Below, in pieces: positions 9,095-19,163 of a stretch of 64,000 bases of DNA (its first letter is position 1; each line of letters starts with the position of its first letter). Below the pieces are notes generated by a model, which was not told the DNA's origin, searched no databases, and saw only the letters and a program-made list of their open reading frames with translations. Source of the DNA: Anaerosalibacter sp. Marseille-P3206 (lineage in GTDB: Bacteria > Bacillota > Clostridia > Tissierellales > Sporanaerobacteraceae); the NCBI RefSeq assembly GCF_900155565.1, contig NZ_FUHM01000002.1:124001-188000 (forward strand). Direction: 5' to 3'. A program made the position numbers and the translations under genes.

Positions 9095-9811
9095 ATGGGT
9101 AAACCTAAATATAATAGAGTAATATTAAAACTTAGTGGAGAAGCATTGTCAGGTAATAAGGGAACAGGAATTGATGAAGAAACTATTGTAGGGATTTCTC
9201 AACAAATTAAAAAGCTTCATGAAGTTGGTGTGGAAGTTGCCATAGTAGTAGGAGGAGGCAATTTCTGGAGAGGCAGAAGTGCCAAAGAAATGGATCGATC
9301 TACATCTGATTATATGGGAATGTTAGGTACTGTTATCAATGCGCTTGCATTACAAAACGCATTAGAAAGAATAGGTGTGGTAACAAGAGTTCAAACTGCT
9401 ATTGAAATGAGGCAAGTTGCAGAGCCGTACATAAAAAGAAAAGCAATAAGACATTTAGAGAAGGGCAGAGTAGTCATTTTTGGTGCGGGTTCAGGCAATC
9501 CTTATTTTTCTACAGATACAGCTGCAGCATTAAGGGCTGCTGAAATTGAAGCAGACGTTATATTACTTGCCAAAAAAGGTGTAGATGGAGTTTATGACTC
9601 TGACCCTAATGAAAATATTAATGCAAAGAAATTTGAACATTTAAGATATATTGACATATTAAATATGGGGCTTGGAATAATGGATTCAACAGCAACATCT
9701 CTTTGCATGGATAATAAAATACCATTGGTTGTCTTTGGCATTGATGAGCCTGACAATATATTAAAAGTAGCTTTAGGTGAAAAAATAGGAACGGAAGTAA
9801 AGGAGGAGTGA
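9095..9811 (+). CDS. pyrH: UMP kinase
   Basis: UMP kinase phosphorylates UMP to UDP in pyrimidine nucleotide synthesis. The amino-acid-kinase fold is shown by [10 protein letters not shown] at the start, [10 protein letters not shown], the [14 protein letters not shown] helix, and [22 protein letters not shown]. The length of 238 residues is typical. ATG 9080 is also in frame, but GGGGAG at 9082-9087 points to ATG 9095. It is followed closely by frr in the standard order. Confidence 0.97.
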   Translation: MGKPKYNRVILKLSGEALSGNKGTGIDEETIVGISQQIKKLHEVGVEVAIVVGGGNFWRGRSAKEMDRSTSDYMGMLGTVINALALQNALERIGVVTRVQTAIEMRQVAEPYIKRKAIRHLEKGRVVIFGAGSGNPYFSTDTAAALRAAEIEADVILLAKKGVDGVYDSDPNENINAKKFEHLRYIDILNMGLGIMDSTATSLCMDNKIPLVVFGIDEPDNILKVALGEKIGTEVKEE

Positions 9812-9814
9812 TGT

Positions 9815-10372
9815 ATGTATTTAAATGTTCATAAAGAAACAGATGCAAAAATGAAAAAGACTATTAATGTTTATCAAGAGGAGCTTTTGAGCATACGAGC
9901 AGGTAGAGCAAATCCGTCATTATTAGATAAAATCACCATAGATTACTATGGCGTAATGACACCATTAAATCAAGTTGCAGGTGTTTCAGCTCCAGAACCA
10001 AGACTACTAGTTATTCAACCTTGGGACGCAAATACTATACCACTAATTGAAAAGGCAATTTTAACATCAGATTTAGGATTAAATCCTTCAAATGATGGAA
10101 AAATTATAAGACTCCCTATACCTCAGTTGACTGAAGAGAGAAGAAAAGACTTGGTAAAAGTTGTAAGAAAGAATGCTGAAAGCACAAAAATAGCTATTAG
10201 AAATAATAGAAGAGAAGCTAATGATATTTTAAAGAAAATGGAAAAAAACAAAGAATTAAGTGAAGATGAAAGAATTATGGCTGAAGAAGAAGTACAGAAG
10301 ATCACAGACAAATATATTGAAGAAGTTGACAAACTAACAGAAAAGAAGGAATCAGAGTTAATGGAAGTTTAA
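9815..10372 (+). CDS. frr: Ribosome recycling factor
   Basis: RRF works with EF-G to split post-termination ribosomes. The sequence has the family features [32 protein letters not shown] and [14 protein letters not shown], followed by the long C-terminal helices. The length of 185 residues is exact for the family. AGGAGG at 9801-9806 lies inside the end of pyrH, so the pair is translationally linked. A terminator follows. Confidence 0.97.
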   Translation: MYLNVHKETDAKMKKTINVYQEELLSIRAGRANPSLLDKITIDYYGVMTPLNQVAGVSAPEPRLLVIQPWDANTIPLIEKAILTSDLGLNPSNDGKIIRLPIPQLTEERRKDLVKVVRKNAESTKIAIRNNRREANDILKKMEKNKELSEDERIMAEEEVQKITDKYIEEVDKLTEKKESELMEV

Positions 10373-10395
10373 AGCTATTAATATTTTCCTTTATT

Positions 10396-10424
10396 AAAGC
10401 CCCTTCTTAAACAGGAGGGGTTTT
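10396..10424 (+). terminator. Rho-independent terminator after frr
   Basis: AAAGCCCCTTC (10396-10406) pairs with GGAGGGGTTTT (10414-10424) around a 7-base loop, 24 bases past the frr stop. The 3' arm ends in a T-run. Read-through to uppS is likely, since no clear promoter lies between. Confidence 0.8.
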
Positions 10425-10456
10425 AATAAGTAGAAATATATTTGGAGGAAATAATA

Positions 10457-11206
10457 ATGTATGATAGAAAGAAGAAAATTGAAGAACTAAAGAAAAGCAT
10501 TGATATGGATAAACTTCCTCTTCATATTGCAATTATTATGGACGGGAATGGTAGATGGGCAAAGAAAAGATTTCTACCAAGAACAGCAGGTCATAAGGAA
10601 GGAATGGAAAGAGTTAAAGAAATTGTAGAGGTAGCATCAAATATTGGAATCAAATATTTGTCGTTATATGCCTTTTCAACAGAAAATTGGAAGAGGCCAA
10701 AAGAAGAAATTGATGGACTTATGAAATTGTTAGTATATTATTTAAGAGTAGAGCTTAAAAATTTAAATAAAAACAATATTAAAATCTGTACATTAGGTGA
10801 TATTACTAAATTACCTGAAGGGCCTAGAAAAGAAGTTCAGTATGCAGTAGAAACAACGAAGCATAATGATAAGATGATATTAAATATTGCTCTTAATTAT
10901 GGTGGACGTGATGAAATAGTTGGAGGTATAAAAAACATTGTAAATGATATAAAAATGGGTAAGATTAAGGTAGAAGATTTAGATGAAAGTGTTTTTTCAG
11001 ACTACCTTTATACAAAAGGTCAACCAGATCCAGATTTATTAATCAGACCTAGCGGAGAATTAAGATTAAGTAATTTTATGCTTTATCAAATTGCATATTC
11101 TGAATTTTGGTTTTCTAATATATATTGGCCTGATTTTAGAGAAGAACATTTTTATCAAGCAATTGTAGATTATCAAAAGAGAGATCGAAGATTTGGGGGA
11201 ATTTAG
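10457..11206 (+). CDS. uppS: Undecaprenyl diphosphate synthase (cis-prenyltransferase)
   Basis: UppS condenses farnesyl diphosphate with eight isopentenyl diphosphates to make the C55 lipid carrier for cell wall synthesis. The motifs IIMDGNGRWA (catalytic Asp), HKEGMERV, LYAFSTENWKRP, LNYGGRDEI and LLIRPSGELRLSNF are all present. The length is 249 residues. The frame opens at TTG 10442, but GGAGG at 10444-10448 sets ATG 10457. uppP at 33038 and cdsA next door belong to the same lipid-carrier and phospholipid theme. Confidence 0.97.
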   Translation: MYDRKKKIEELKKSIDMDKLPLHIAIIMDGNGRWAKKRFLPRTAGHKEGMERVKEIVEVASNIGIKYLSLYAFSTENWKRPKEEIDGLMKLLVYYLRVELKNLNKNNIKICTLGDITKLPEGPRKEVQYAVETTKHNDKMILNIALNYGGRDEIVGGIKNIVNDIKMGKIKVEDLDESVFSDYLYTKGQPDPDLLIRPSGELRLSNFMLYQIAYSEFWFSNIYWPDFREEHFYQAIVDYQKRDRRFGGI

Positions 11207-11986
11207 GTGAAAGAATTAATAATTAGGACTATTAGTGGATTAATAGGTGTTATACTATTAATCTTAATAGCTTCTCAAGGTGGAATTGTATTAGATGCTG
11301 GAATACTTTTTATTTCTATTGTTGGGGTATATGAGTTCTATAAAGCTCTTAATAAAAGTGGATATAAACCGATTAAATTATTAGGATACATATTTTGCAT
11401 ATTATTATTTCTAGATAATATTAATATTGTGTGGGCAGATTTAGACTTTGGTATTTTTATAGTGTTGATTATTTCATTGTTGTTAATGGTAGTTAATAAT
11501 AAGGTTACCATATTAGATGTAGCATATACATTGATGGGAATACTATATGTTCCATTTCTTATGTTCCATATAACGTATTTAGATAATACTAAATATATTT
11601 GGTTGATATTTTTAACTGCTTGGGGCACAGATACATTTGCATATATATTTGGTAATTTATTTGGCAAAAATAAGCTATGTCCAGATCTTAGTCCTAATAA
11701 GACTATAGAAGGTTCTCTTGGTGGAATATTAGGTAGCATTATATTAACAACTATTTTTTCAAAATATTTTAAATTAGGACCAATGTGGAAAATGATTTTA
11801 CTTTCAATCATTGCTTCGATACTGGCACAATTCGGAGATTTAACAGCTTCGAAAATAAAGCGTATCACTGGTATTAAAGATTATGGCTATATTATGCCTG
11901 GGCATGGAGGAATATTAGATAGATTTGATAGTATACTTTTTACTGCACCAGTAGTATACTATTATGTAAAATATTTTATATTGTAG
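11207..11986 (+). CDS. cdsA: CdsA, phosphatidate cytidylyltransferase
   Basis: CdsA makes CDP-diacylglycerol from phosphatidic acid and CTP in the membrane; PgsA, encoded at 37389, uses that product. The 259-residue protein is mostly membrane helices and ends with the CdsA signature: DLTASKIKRITGIKDYG, MPGHGGILDRFDS. GTG 11207 starts directly after the uppS stop. In most relatives dxr comes next; here rseP does. Confidence 0.95.
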   Translation: MKELIIRTISGLIGVILLILIASQGGIVLDAGILFISIVGVYEFYKALNKSGYKPIKLLGYIFCILLFLDNINIVWADLDFGIFIVLIISLLLMVVNNKVTILDVAYTLMGILYVPFLMFHITYLDNTKYIWLIFLTAWGTDTFAYIFGNLFGKNKLCPDLSPNKTIEGSLGGILGSIILTTIFSKYFKLGPMWKMILLSIIASILAQFGDLTASKIKRITGIKDYGYIMPGHGGILDRFDSILFTAPVVYYYVKYFIL

Positions 11987-12002
11987 ATGGGTGGTGTGTT
12001 TT

Positions 12003-13019
12003 TTGACTACAGCATTAGCAGCAATTTTTGTTTTTATGTTAGTAATTGTTTTTCACGAATTTGGACATTTTATGGTAGCTAAGTTAGTAGGTATTAAAGT
12101 GCATGAATTTTCAATAGGTATGGGTCCTAAGTTATTACACAAAAAAGGCAAGGAAACAGAATATTTCTTAAGGGCAATTCCTATAGGTGGATATGTTAGG
12201 ATGGAAGGTGAAGATGAGAGTTCTGAAGATCCACGTAGTTTTGGTAAAAAACCAGTTGGCGCAAGAATATTAGTAGTTGCTGCAGGAGCAATAATGAACT
12301 TTATTTTAGCTATAATTGTGTTTACTATCGTATCCTATGGAATGGGAGTTCCTACAACTACTATTCAAGAAATTATCAAAGATTCACCAGCTTCTTATGC
12401 AGGTTTACAATCTGGAGACGAGATCAAAAGGATAAATGATGAAGAAGTAAAGTCATGGAATTCTATAGTTGAAAACATTAACAAAAGTGATTCGGATAAA
12501 AACTTAACTATAGTTGTAAAAAGAAACTCTGAGGAAATAAGCTTTAATATGAAACCTAAATACGATAGAGAAACAAAAAGATATCTTATAGGAATAGTAC
12601 CTTCATATAAGAAGAGCTTTTTATTAGCATTAAAAGGTGGAGTTCAAACTACTGGTACAGTGCTAGGGTTAATGTTTAAATTTTTAGGAATGTTATTTAA
12701 AGGGCAAGTTAGTAGGGGAGATTTATCAGGACCTGTTGGTGTTATTTATACTGTAGGAGAAGCAGCTAAATATGGATTTTTAAACTTGCTATATATTGCT
12801 GGTTTTATTAGTGTAAACCTTGGATTTTTCAACTTATTACCTATACCTGCACTTGATGGTAGTAGAATATTTTTTATGTTGATAGAATTGATAAGAGGTA
12901 AACCTGTAAATCCTGAAAAAGAAGGATTTGTACATTTTGTAGGATTTGTGTTATTAATGATTTTGATGATTGTTGTTACTTATTCAGATATAGTTAAATT
13001 TAAATTATTTAGAAGGTGA
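12003..13019 (+). CDS. rseP: RseP/RasP-family site-2 zinc metalloprotease
   Basis: This intramembrane protease cleaves anti-sigma factors and signal peptide remnants. The zinc motif HEFGH lies in the first membrane helix, a PDZ domain spans about residues 115-195 (with DSPASYAGLQSGDEI), and the second active-site motif NLLPIPALDGSR lies near the C-terminus. The frame is open from GTG 11991, but the GGGTGG ribosome site favours TTG 12003. It overlaps the ribosome site of ispG. Confidence 0.93.
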   Translation: MTTALAAIFVFMLVIVFHEFGHFMVAKLVGIKVHEFSIGMGPKLLHKKGKETEYFLRAIPIGGYVRMEGEDESSEDPRSFGKKPVGARILVVAAGAIMNFILAIIVFTIVSYGMGVPTTTIQEIIKDSPASYAGLQSGDEIKRINDEEVKSWNSIVENINKSDSDKNLTIVVKRNSEEISFNMKPKYDRETKRYLIGIVPSYKKSFLLALKGGVQTTGTVLGLMFKFLGMLFKGQVSRGDLSGPVGVIYTVGEAAKYGFLNLLYIAGFISVNLGFFNLLPIPALDGSRIFFMLIELIRGKPVNPEKEGFVHFVGFVLLMILMIVVTYSDIVKFKLFRR

Positions 13020-13024
13020 AGAAA

Positions 13025-14080
13025 ATGAATAGAAGAAAAACTAGATTGATTAAGGTAGGAGACGTGGAAGTAGGAGGAGATAGTCCTATTTCTGTTCAGT
13101 CAATGACTAATACGAATACAAAAGATATAAAAAGTACCATTAGTCAAATAAGAGAATTAGAAAGAGTACATTGTGATATAGTTAGAGTTGCAATTTCAGA
13201 CTCAGAAGACGCAAGAGCAATTAAAGAAATTAAAAAGCATATATCAATTCCTATTATTGCAGATATTCAATTTAATTATAAATTGGCTATAGAATCAGTA
13301 AAAAATGGAGTTGATGGTTTAAGGATAAATCCAGGCAATATAGGTTCTAATTCAAGAATAAGAGAAGTTGTAAAAGCATGTGAAGAAAGAAACATTTCAA
13401 TTCGTATTGGTGTTAACTCTGGATCAATAAGTAGAGAAACATTAGATAAATATGGTGGAGTCAATGAAAATTCAATAGTATATAGTGCACTTGAAAATAT
13501 TAAATTACTAGAAGATATGAATTTTAATAATATTAAAATAGCTTTAAAAGCAACTAATGTTCCACTTACTATTAAATCATATTTAAGAATGGCTGAATTC
13601 GTTGATTATCCATTTCATATCGGAATCACAGAATCAGGTCTTCCTTGGAATGGAACTGTTAAGTCTTCGGTAGGGATAGGTGCGCTATTGGCAATGGGAC
13701 TTGGAGATACTATTAGAGTATCTTTAACAGGAGATCCAGTAGAAGAAGTTAAAGTAGGTAGGGAAATACTTAAAGCTTTAGATTTATTAGAAGAAGGTAT
13801 TCAAATCATTTCTTGTCCTACTTGTGGCAGAACTAAGATTGATCTTATAAAATTAGCTGAAGATGTAGAAAAAAGGGTTAGTAACATAAAAGTTAATAGA
13901 CCAATTAAGTTGGCTATTATGGGTTGTGCTGTAAACGGTCCTGGAGAAGCAAGAGAAGCTGATATAGGTATTGCTGGTGGTAAAGGTTGTGGCTTAATTT
14001 TCAAACATGGAGAGATACTTAGAAAAGTTAGTGAAGACAAACTTATAGATGAGTTGATTAAAGAGATTGAAAAAATGTAA
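13025..14080 (+). CDS. ispG: IspG, 4-hydroxy-3-methylbut-2-enyl diphosphate synthase
   Basis: IspG (GcpE) performs the next-to-last step of the MEP isoprenoid pathway using a 4Fe-4S cluster. The N-terminal TIM barrel has SVQSMTNTNT and VRINPGN-like motifs (LRINPGNIGS). Cluster cysteines are in SCPTCGR and MGCAVNGPGEA near residues 260-300. At 351 residues it is the short bacterial type. GTG 13016 is also in frame, overlapping rseP, but AAGGTG at 13012-13017 sets ATG 13025. Its presence implies a MEP pathway although dxr is missing from its usual place. Confidence 0.96.
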   Translation: MNRRKTRLIKVGDVEVGGDSPISVQSMTNTNTKDIKSTISQIRELERVHCDIVRVAISDSEDARAIKEIKKHISIPIIADIQFNYKLAIESVKNGVDGLRINPGNIGSNSRIREVVKACEERNISIRIGVNSGSISRETLDKYGGVNENSIVYSALENIKLLEDMNFNNIKIALKATNVPLTIKSYLRMAEFVDYPFHIGITESGLPWNGTVKSSVGIGALLAMGLGDTIRVSLTGDPVEEVKVGREILKALDLLEEGIQIISCPTCGRTKIDLIKLAEDVEKRVSNIKVNRPIKLAIMGCAVNGPGEAREADIGIAGGKGCGLIFKHGEILRKVSEDKLIDELIKEIEKM

Positions 14081-14107
14081 TTTAATATTTTTATGGATGT
14101 GATTAAA

Positions 14108-14773
14108 ATGTTATCTAATAATCAAATAATTATTAGATTGTTAGTATCATTTGGTCTTTCAACTCTAATAGGTTTGAACAGGGAAAGCAGTAAAAGACCT
14201 GCAGGATTGAGGACTCATGTATTGGTAGGAGTTAGTTCAACTCTTGTTATGCTTATTTCATTATTTATGTTTGAACACTTTAACAATATAACAAATTTAC
14301 AACCAGATAGATTAGGTGCACAGGTGATTAGCGGAATAGGATTTTTAGGGGCAGGAACTATATTAAGAGAAGGTAATACTGTTAAAGGTCTAACTACTGC
14401 TGCAAGTTTATGGGCTGTAGCATGTATTGGTTTAGCTATTGGAGTTGGATTTTATTTAGGTGGAATATTATTAACTTTTTTAGTTTTGATAACCTTAGTT
14501 ACTTATTCAAGAGTAGGTAAAAAAATTAAAAGAAAAAATAATAAATGTTCTATAAATATTTTGACTATTAATAAACCAGGTCAGTTAGGTGAAATATGTA
14601 AAATTATTGGAGATTGTGATGCTTCAATAATTGGAATTGATATAGAATCGAGAGAAGATGAGTTAGTAAATGTTGATATTGATATATCATTTACTGAAAA
14701 AGAAACAAAGTGTAAAATCTTAAATCAACTTACAGATATTGAAGATATATTAGAAATATCTCAGAGAATATAA
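14108..14773 (+). CDS. MgtC/SapB-family membrane protein with C-terminal ACT-like domain
   Basis: The N-terminal 130 residues are an MgtC/SapB domain: LLVSFGLSTLIGLNRE, RPAGLRTHVLVGV, the ISGIGFLGAGTI motif and GLTTAASLWA, with four to five membrane helices. The C-terminal 75 residues look like an ACT domain (NKPGQLGEICKIIG). MgtC proteins are linked to magnesium limitation and inhibition of F-type ATPase in pathogens; the role in this kind of organism is not known. ATG 14093 is in frame upstream but has no ribosome site. The gene is an insertion between ispG and polC relative to B. subtilis. Confidence 0.85.
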   Translation: MLSNNQIIIRLLVSFGLSTLIGLNRESSKRPAGLRTHVLVGVSSTLVMLISLFMFEHFNNITNLQPDRLGAQVISGIGFLGAGTILREGNTVKGLTTAASLWAVACIGLAIGVGFYLGGILLTFLVLITLVTYSRVGKKIKRKNNKCSINILTINKPGQLGEICKIIGDCDASIIGIDIESREDELVNVDIDISFTEKETKCKILNQLTDIEDILEISQRI

Positions 14774-14793
14774 AGGAGGTATAGTTTATACAT

Positions 14794-17700
14794 ATGATAC
14801 AAGAGAAAAAGTTAAATGAATTATTAGATAAAAAGGGCTTACAATGCAATTTAACTAAATTAAAAGAAGCTACTATAAATAGTGTTGATATAAATGTTAA
14901 GAAAAAATCTATATTACTTAAACTTACCTCAACTACTCTAGTTTCTGAGAAAGAAGTTAAAATATTAAAAGATTTTTTAGTAAATCAATTTTCTAATTTT
15001 GATAATATTGATATAAATATAACTTATAAAAATATTCCGCAAGATATTAATAAAATTATAGAAAGCTATTGGAATAATATATCTTATATAATAGAAAAAG
15101 AAATTCCTTCTAGTAGTGCTTGGGTAGAACATCTTCAATGGAAAATTGAAGATGATTTTTTCTATATCATTTGTAAAAATGAAGTGATTATGTATTCTCT
15201 TAAGAACAATCAAGTTGATAAGAAGATAAATAAAAAGATCATAGATGAATTAGGTATTAAATTAAAAGTAGTCATAGAGCTTAATGACGAAAATGTTAAA
15301 GGAAAAGATGAGTTTTTGCTACAGGCAATTGAAGAAGAAAAGTCTATTGCAAAAGATATTATTACATCAGAGGTTAAAATTGAAAATAATAAAATTGAGA
15401 ACAATGTAGTTAAAAACTTCGTTTATGGTTCTACTATAAATGGTGAAATATCAAAAATATCTGAAGTAAATATTAATTCAGGTTCGGTAATAGTGGAAGG
15501 AAAAATTTTCGATGTAGAATCAAGAGAAATAAAGGGTGGTAAAACACTATACATTTTCAATATTTCTGATCATACTAATTCTGTAACTGTGAAGGCTTTC
15601 TTAAAAAAAGGAGAAAAAGAACAGTTTGAATCCAATGTAAAAGATGGGGCTTATGTAAGGATACAAGGAGAGGCAGTTTATGATAATTATTCAAGATATC
15701 TAGCAATAATGCTTAAGTCTTTAAATTTAGTTGAAGAAAATAAAAGAATGGATACCTCAAAAGATAAAAGAGTTGAGTTACATCTTCATACCCAAATGAG
15801 TGCTATGGATGGTATGACAAGTTTTTCGGATTTAGCAAAACAGGCTAAAGAATGGGGACATAGTGCTATTGCTATTACAGATCACGGTGTAGTTCAAAGC
15901 TTTCCAGAAGCTATGGATGCAGGTAAAAAATATGGACTAAAGATTATTTATGGTCTTGAGGGCTATCTAGTAGATGATAGCCGTTCTATAGTTATTAATC
16001 ATAATGATGAAGAATTGAATACTGAATATGTTGTTTTTGATATAGAAACTACTGGTTTTTCTCCAATAAATGATAAGATAACAGAGATAGGTGCTGTTAA
16101 GATTAAAGATGGAAAAATCGTAGATAAATACAATCAATTGATAAATCCTCAAATTCCTATTCCTGAAAAAATAGTAAAATTAACTGGAATTACAGATGAA
16201 CTGGTAAGTAACAAACCAAAAGTAGATGAAATATTGCCGGAGTTTTTTGATTTTATAAAGGGTTCTGTATTGGTAGCTCACAATGCTTCTTTTGATGTGG
16301 GATTTATTAGACATAATCTTTCAAATATTGGTTTAAAGTTAGAAAATCCAGTATTAGATACTTTAGAGCTTTCTAGAGTATTGTTTCCAAATCTTAAAAG
16401 TCATAAGTTGAATATTGTTGCTAAACATTTGAATGTTAGCTTAGAAAATCACCATAGAGCTGTAGATGATGCTAAAGCTACAGCAGATATATTTTTAAAT
16501 TGCTTAGACATCCTAGAAGGCAAGGGAGTTAAAACTCTTGATGAAATTAATACTGCACTTTCTGATAATAAAAAAACTTATAAAGATGAAACTTATCATA
16601 TTGTAATTTTAGTTAAGAATTACACAGGGTTAAAAAATCTTTATGAAATGATTTCTGAATCTCATTTAAAATACTTTTATAGAAAACCGAGAATACCAAA
16701 ATCTCTACTTATAAAATACAGAGAAGGGCTTATTATAGGAAGTGCTTGTGAAGCAGGAGAACTTTATAAAGCAATACTACGAAATAAGGACTATAAAGAG
16801 ATTAGGGAGATTGTTAAGTTCTACGATTATTTAGAGATTCAACCTTTAGGAAATAATTATCATTTAATAAGGAATGGCATGGTAAAAGATGAAGAAGAAT
16901 TAAAAGGTATTAATAAGAGAATTATTCAGTTAGGAATTAAGTATTCTAAGCCCGTAGTAGCTACTGGCGATGTACATTTTTTAAATCCAGAAGATGAGGT
17001 TTATAGAAGAATTCTTATGTTTGGGCAAGGTTTTTCAGATGCGGATAACCAAGCACCATTATATTTCAAAACTACTGATGAGATGTTAGATGAATTCAGT
17101 TATCTTGGAGAAGAAAAAGCTTATGAAGTAGTAATTGAAAATACAAATAAAATTGCAGATATTTGTGAGGAAATTATCCCTATACCAGATGGTACATTTC
17201 CACCAGTTATTGAAGGTGCAGAAGAACAACTAAGAGAAATTACGACTAAAAAAGCTAAAGAAATATATGGGGATAATGTTCCCGATTTAGTTAGGGAAAG
17301 ATTAGACAAAGAATTAAATTCTATTATCAAAAATGGATATGCAGTTATGTATATTATTGCACAAAAACTAGTATGGAAGTCCTTAGAAGATGGATATTTA
17401 GTTGGTTCAAGGGGTTCGGTCGGTTCTTCTTTTGCTGCAACTATGAGTGGTATTACTGAAGTAAATCCTCTTCCACCTCATTATATTTGTCCTAAATGTA
17501 AATATAGTGAGTTTGTTGAACGTGGTAAGGTAGGCTCAGGAGTGGATTTACCCGATAAAAACTGCCCTCATTGTGGAACATCTTTATATAAAGATGGACA
17601 TGATATACCATTTGAAGTATTTCTTGGTTTTGAAGGTGATAAGGAACCAGATATTGACTTAAATTTTGCTGGTGAATATCAACCTATGGCACATAAATAT

Positions 17701-19074
17701 ACAGAGGAACTTTTTGGTACAGGTTATGTTTATAGGGCGGGTACAATAGGTACAATTGCAGAAAAAACTGCTTATGGATTTGTTAAAAAATACTTTGAAG
17801 GTAAGGAAACTTATGTACATCCCGCTGAGATAAATCGTCTTGTTAGAGGTTTAACTGGAATAAAGAGGACATCTGGACAACATCCTGGAGGAGTTATGAT
17901 AGTTCCTAAATATAAAGATGTTCATGACTTTACTCCTATTCAGTATCCTGCAGATGACAAGAAGTCTGGAGTTATTACGACACATTTTGATTATCATTCT
18001 ATCAGTGGTAGAATATTAAAATTAGATATACTTGGTCATGATGTTCCAACCATTATTAGAATGCTTGAAGATATAACGGGTATAGACCCTCAAAAGATTC
18101 CATTAGATGACAAGGAAACGATGAAAATATTTACAAGTACTGAACCATTAGGAATTACTAGTGAAGATATTAATATGGAAGTAGGAACTTTAGGTATTCC
18201 TGAATTTGGTACTAAATTTGTTAGACAGATGTTAGTTGATACACAACCTTCTACTTTTGCAGAATTAGTTAGAATTAGTGGTCTTTCTCATGGGACTGAT
18301 GTTTGGCTAAATAATGCTCAGGAATTAATCAGAAATGGTACTGCAACACTTAGTAATGTAATTTCTACAAGAGATGATATTATGTTATATTTGATTAGTA
18401 AAGATTTAGATAAAAAAAGGTCATTTAAGATAATGGAGAAAGTTAGAAAAGGGAAAGGACTTACAGAAGAGGATGAGTCTTATATGAGAGAAATGAATGT
18501 TCCAGAATGGTATATTGAATCTTGTAAAAAAATAAAATACATGTTTCCTAAGGCACATGCTGCAGCTTATGTATTAATGTCTTATAGGATTGCATATTTT
18601 AAAGTTCATTATCCAGAGGCTTTCTATGCTACTTACTTTACTACAAAAGCTAGTGATTTTGATGCTGAATTAATTCTACAAGGTAAGGAAGTTGTAAAGA
18701 AAAAAATAGAGGAATTAGAATTACTATCAAATGATAAAACTGCTAAAGAAAAAAACCTCTTAACAGTATTGGAGGTTGTGTTGGAAATGTATAGTAGAGG
18801 TTTTACTTTTGAAAAGGTAGATCTATATAAATCAGATAGTGATAAGTTTTTATTGGGGGAAAAAGGTATAATTCCACCGTTGAAAACAATACAAGGTATG
18901 GGTGAAACTGCTGCTAGAAATATTGTTAGTGAGAGAGAAAAAGGTACATTTATTTCAGTGGAAGATTTAATGAATAGAGCTAAAGTAAGTAAAGCTGTTA
19001 TTGAATCGTTAAAAAATCATGGATGTTTAGAAGGCATTCCTGAGAGTAATCAGCTAAGTCTTTTTAGTATTTGA
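14794..19074 (+). CDS. polC: PolC-type DNA polymerase III alpha subunit
   Basis: PolC is the replicative polymerase of low-GC Gram-positives, with built-in proofreading. The order is typical: N-terminal region, OB fold (about 210-320), PHP domain beginning ELHLHTQMSAMDG (about 328), a 3'-5' exonuclease inserted in the PHP domain (VVFDIETTGF near 413, HNASFDVGF, HHRAVDDAKAT), then the palm, a Cys4 zinc motif (CPKC near 899 and CPHC near 926) and the fingers with SGQHPGG. The 1426-residue length is full. The ribosome site AAAGGAGGT lies 13 bases before the ATG, slightly long, but an in-frame stop excludes a closer upstream start. Confidence 0.98.
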   Translation: MIQEKKLNELLDKKGLQCNLTKLKEATINSVDINVKKKSILLKLTSTTLVSEKEVKILKDFLVNQFSNFDNIDINITYKNIPQDINKIIESYWNNISYIIEKEIPSSSAWVEHLQWKIEDDFFYIICKNEVIMYSLKNNQVDKKINKKIIDELGIKLKVVIELNDENVKGKDEFLLQAIEEEKSIAKDIITSEVKIENNKIENNVVKNFVYGSTINGEISKISEVNINSGSVIVEGKIFDVESREIKGGKTLYIFNISDHTNSVTVKAFLKKGEKEQFESNVKDGAYVRIQGEAVYDNYSRYLAIMLKSLNLVEENKRMDTSKDKRVELHLHTQMSAMDGMTSFSDLAKQAKEWGHSAIAITDHGVVQSFPEAMDAGKKYGLKIIYGLEGYLVDDSRSIVINHNDEELNTEYVVFDIETTGFSPINDKITEIGAVKIKDGKIVDKYNQLINPQIPIPEKIVKLTGITDELVSNKPKVDEILPEFFDFIKGSVLVAHNASFDVGFIRHNLSNIGLKLENPVLDTLELSRVLFPNLKSHKLNIVAKHLNVSLENHHRAVDDAKATADIFLNCLDILEGKGVKTLDEINTALSDNKKTYKDETYHIVILVKNYTGLKNLYEMISESHLKYFYRKPRIPKSLLIKYREGLIIGSACEAGELYKAILRNKDYKEIREIVKFYDYLEIQPLGNNYHLIRNGMVKDEEELKGINKRIIQLGIKYSKPVVATGDVHFLNPEDEVYRRILMFGQGFSDADNQAPLYFKTTDEMLDEFSYLGEEKAYEVVIENTNKIADICEEIIPIPDGTFPPVIEGAEEQLREITTKKAKEIYGDNVPDLVRERLDKELNSIIKNGYAVMYIIAQKLVWKSLEDGYLVGSRGSVGSSFAATMSGITEVNPLPPHYICPKCKYSEFVERGKVGSGVDLPDKNCPHCGTSLYKDGHDIPFEVFLGFEGDKEPDIDLNFAGEYQPMAHKYTEELFGTGYVYRAGTIGTIAEKTAYGFVKKYFEGKETYVHPAEINRLVRGLTGIKRTSGQHPGGVMIVPKYKDVHDFTPIQYPADDKKSGVITTHFDYHSISGRILKLDILGHDVPTIIRMLEDITGIDPQKIPLDDKETMKIFTSTEPLGITSEDINMEVGTLGIPEFGTKFVRQMLVDTQPSTFAELVRISGLSHGTDVWLNNAQELIRNGTATLSNVISTRDDIMLYLISKDLDKKRSFKIMEKVRKGKGLTEEDESYMREMNVPEWYIESCKKIKYMFPKAHAAAYVLMSYRIAYFKVHYPEAFYATYFTTKASDFDAELILQGKEVVKKKIEELELLSNDKTAKEKNLLTVLEVVLEMYSRGFTFEKVDLYKSDSDKFLLGEKGIIPPLKTIQGMGETAARNIVSEREKGTFISVEDLMNRAKVSKAVIESLKNHGCLEGIPESNQLSLFSI

Positions 19075-19098
19075 TTTTTTACAAAATAATGTTATAAT
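19071..19098 (+). promoter_or_regulatory. Sigma-A promoter for rimP-nusA-infB operon
   Basis: TTGATT (19071-19076), overlapping the polC stop codon, and a perfect TATAAT (19093-19098) are 16 bases apart. The predicted transcript has a leader of about 160 bases before rimP. Confidence 0.75.
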
Positions 19099-19132
19099 AG
19101 TAATGATAAGACTTAAGAGAACTGATACTGTA

Positions 19133-19163
19133 AAAGAGTGGGAGTACCCACTCTTTACTTTAT
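19133..19163 (+). terminator. Leader hairpin upstream of rimP-nusA (attenuator or polC terminator)
   Basis: AAAGAGTGGG (19133-19142) pairs perfectly with CCCACTCTTT (19147-19156) around AGTA. The following sequence, ACTTTATTT, is an interrupted T-run. It lies about 30 bases after the predicted start of the nusA operon transcript, so it can act on both polC read-through and the operon's own leader. Confidence 0.65.

Noticed and set aside
10414-10440. A sigma-H-like pair before uppS
   Set aside because: The first box is the 3' arm of the frr terminator and the second is a common AT-rich word; the spacing is 10.
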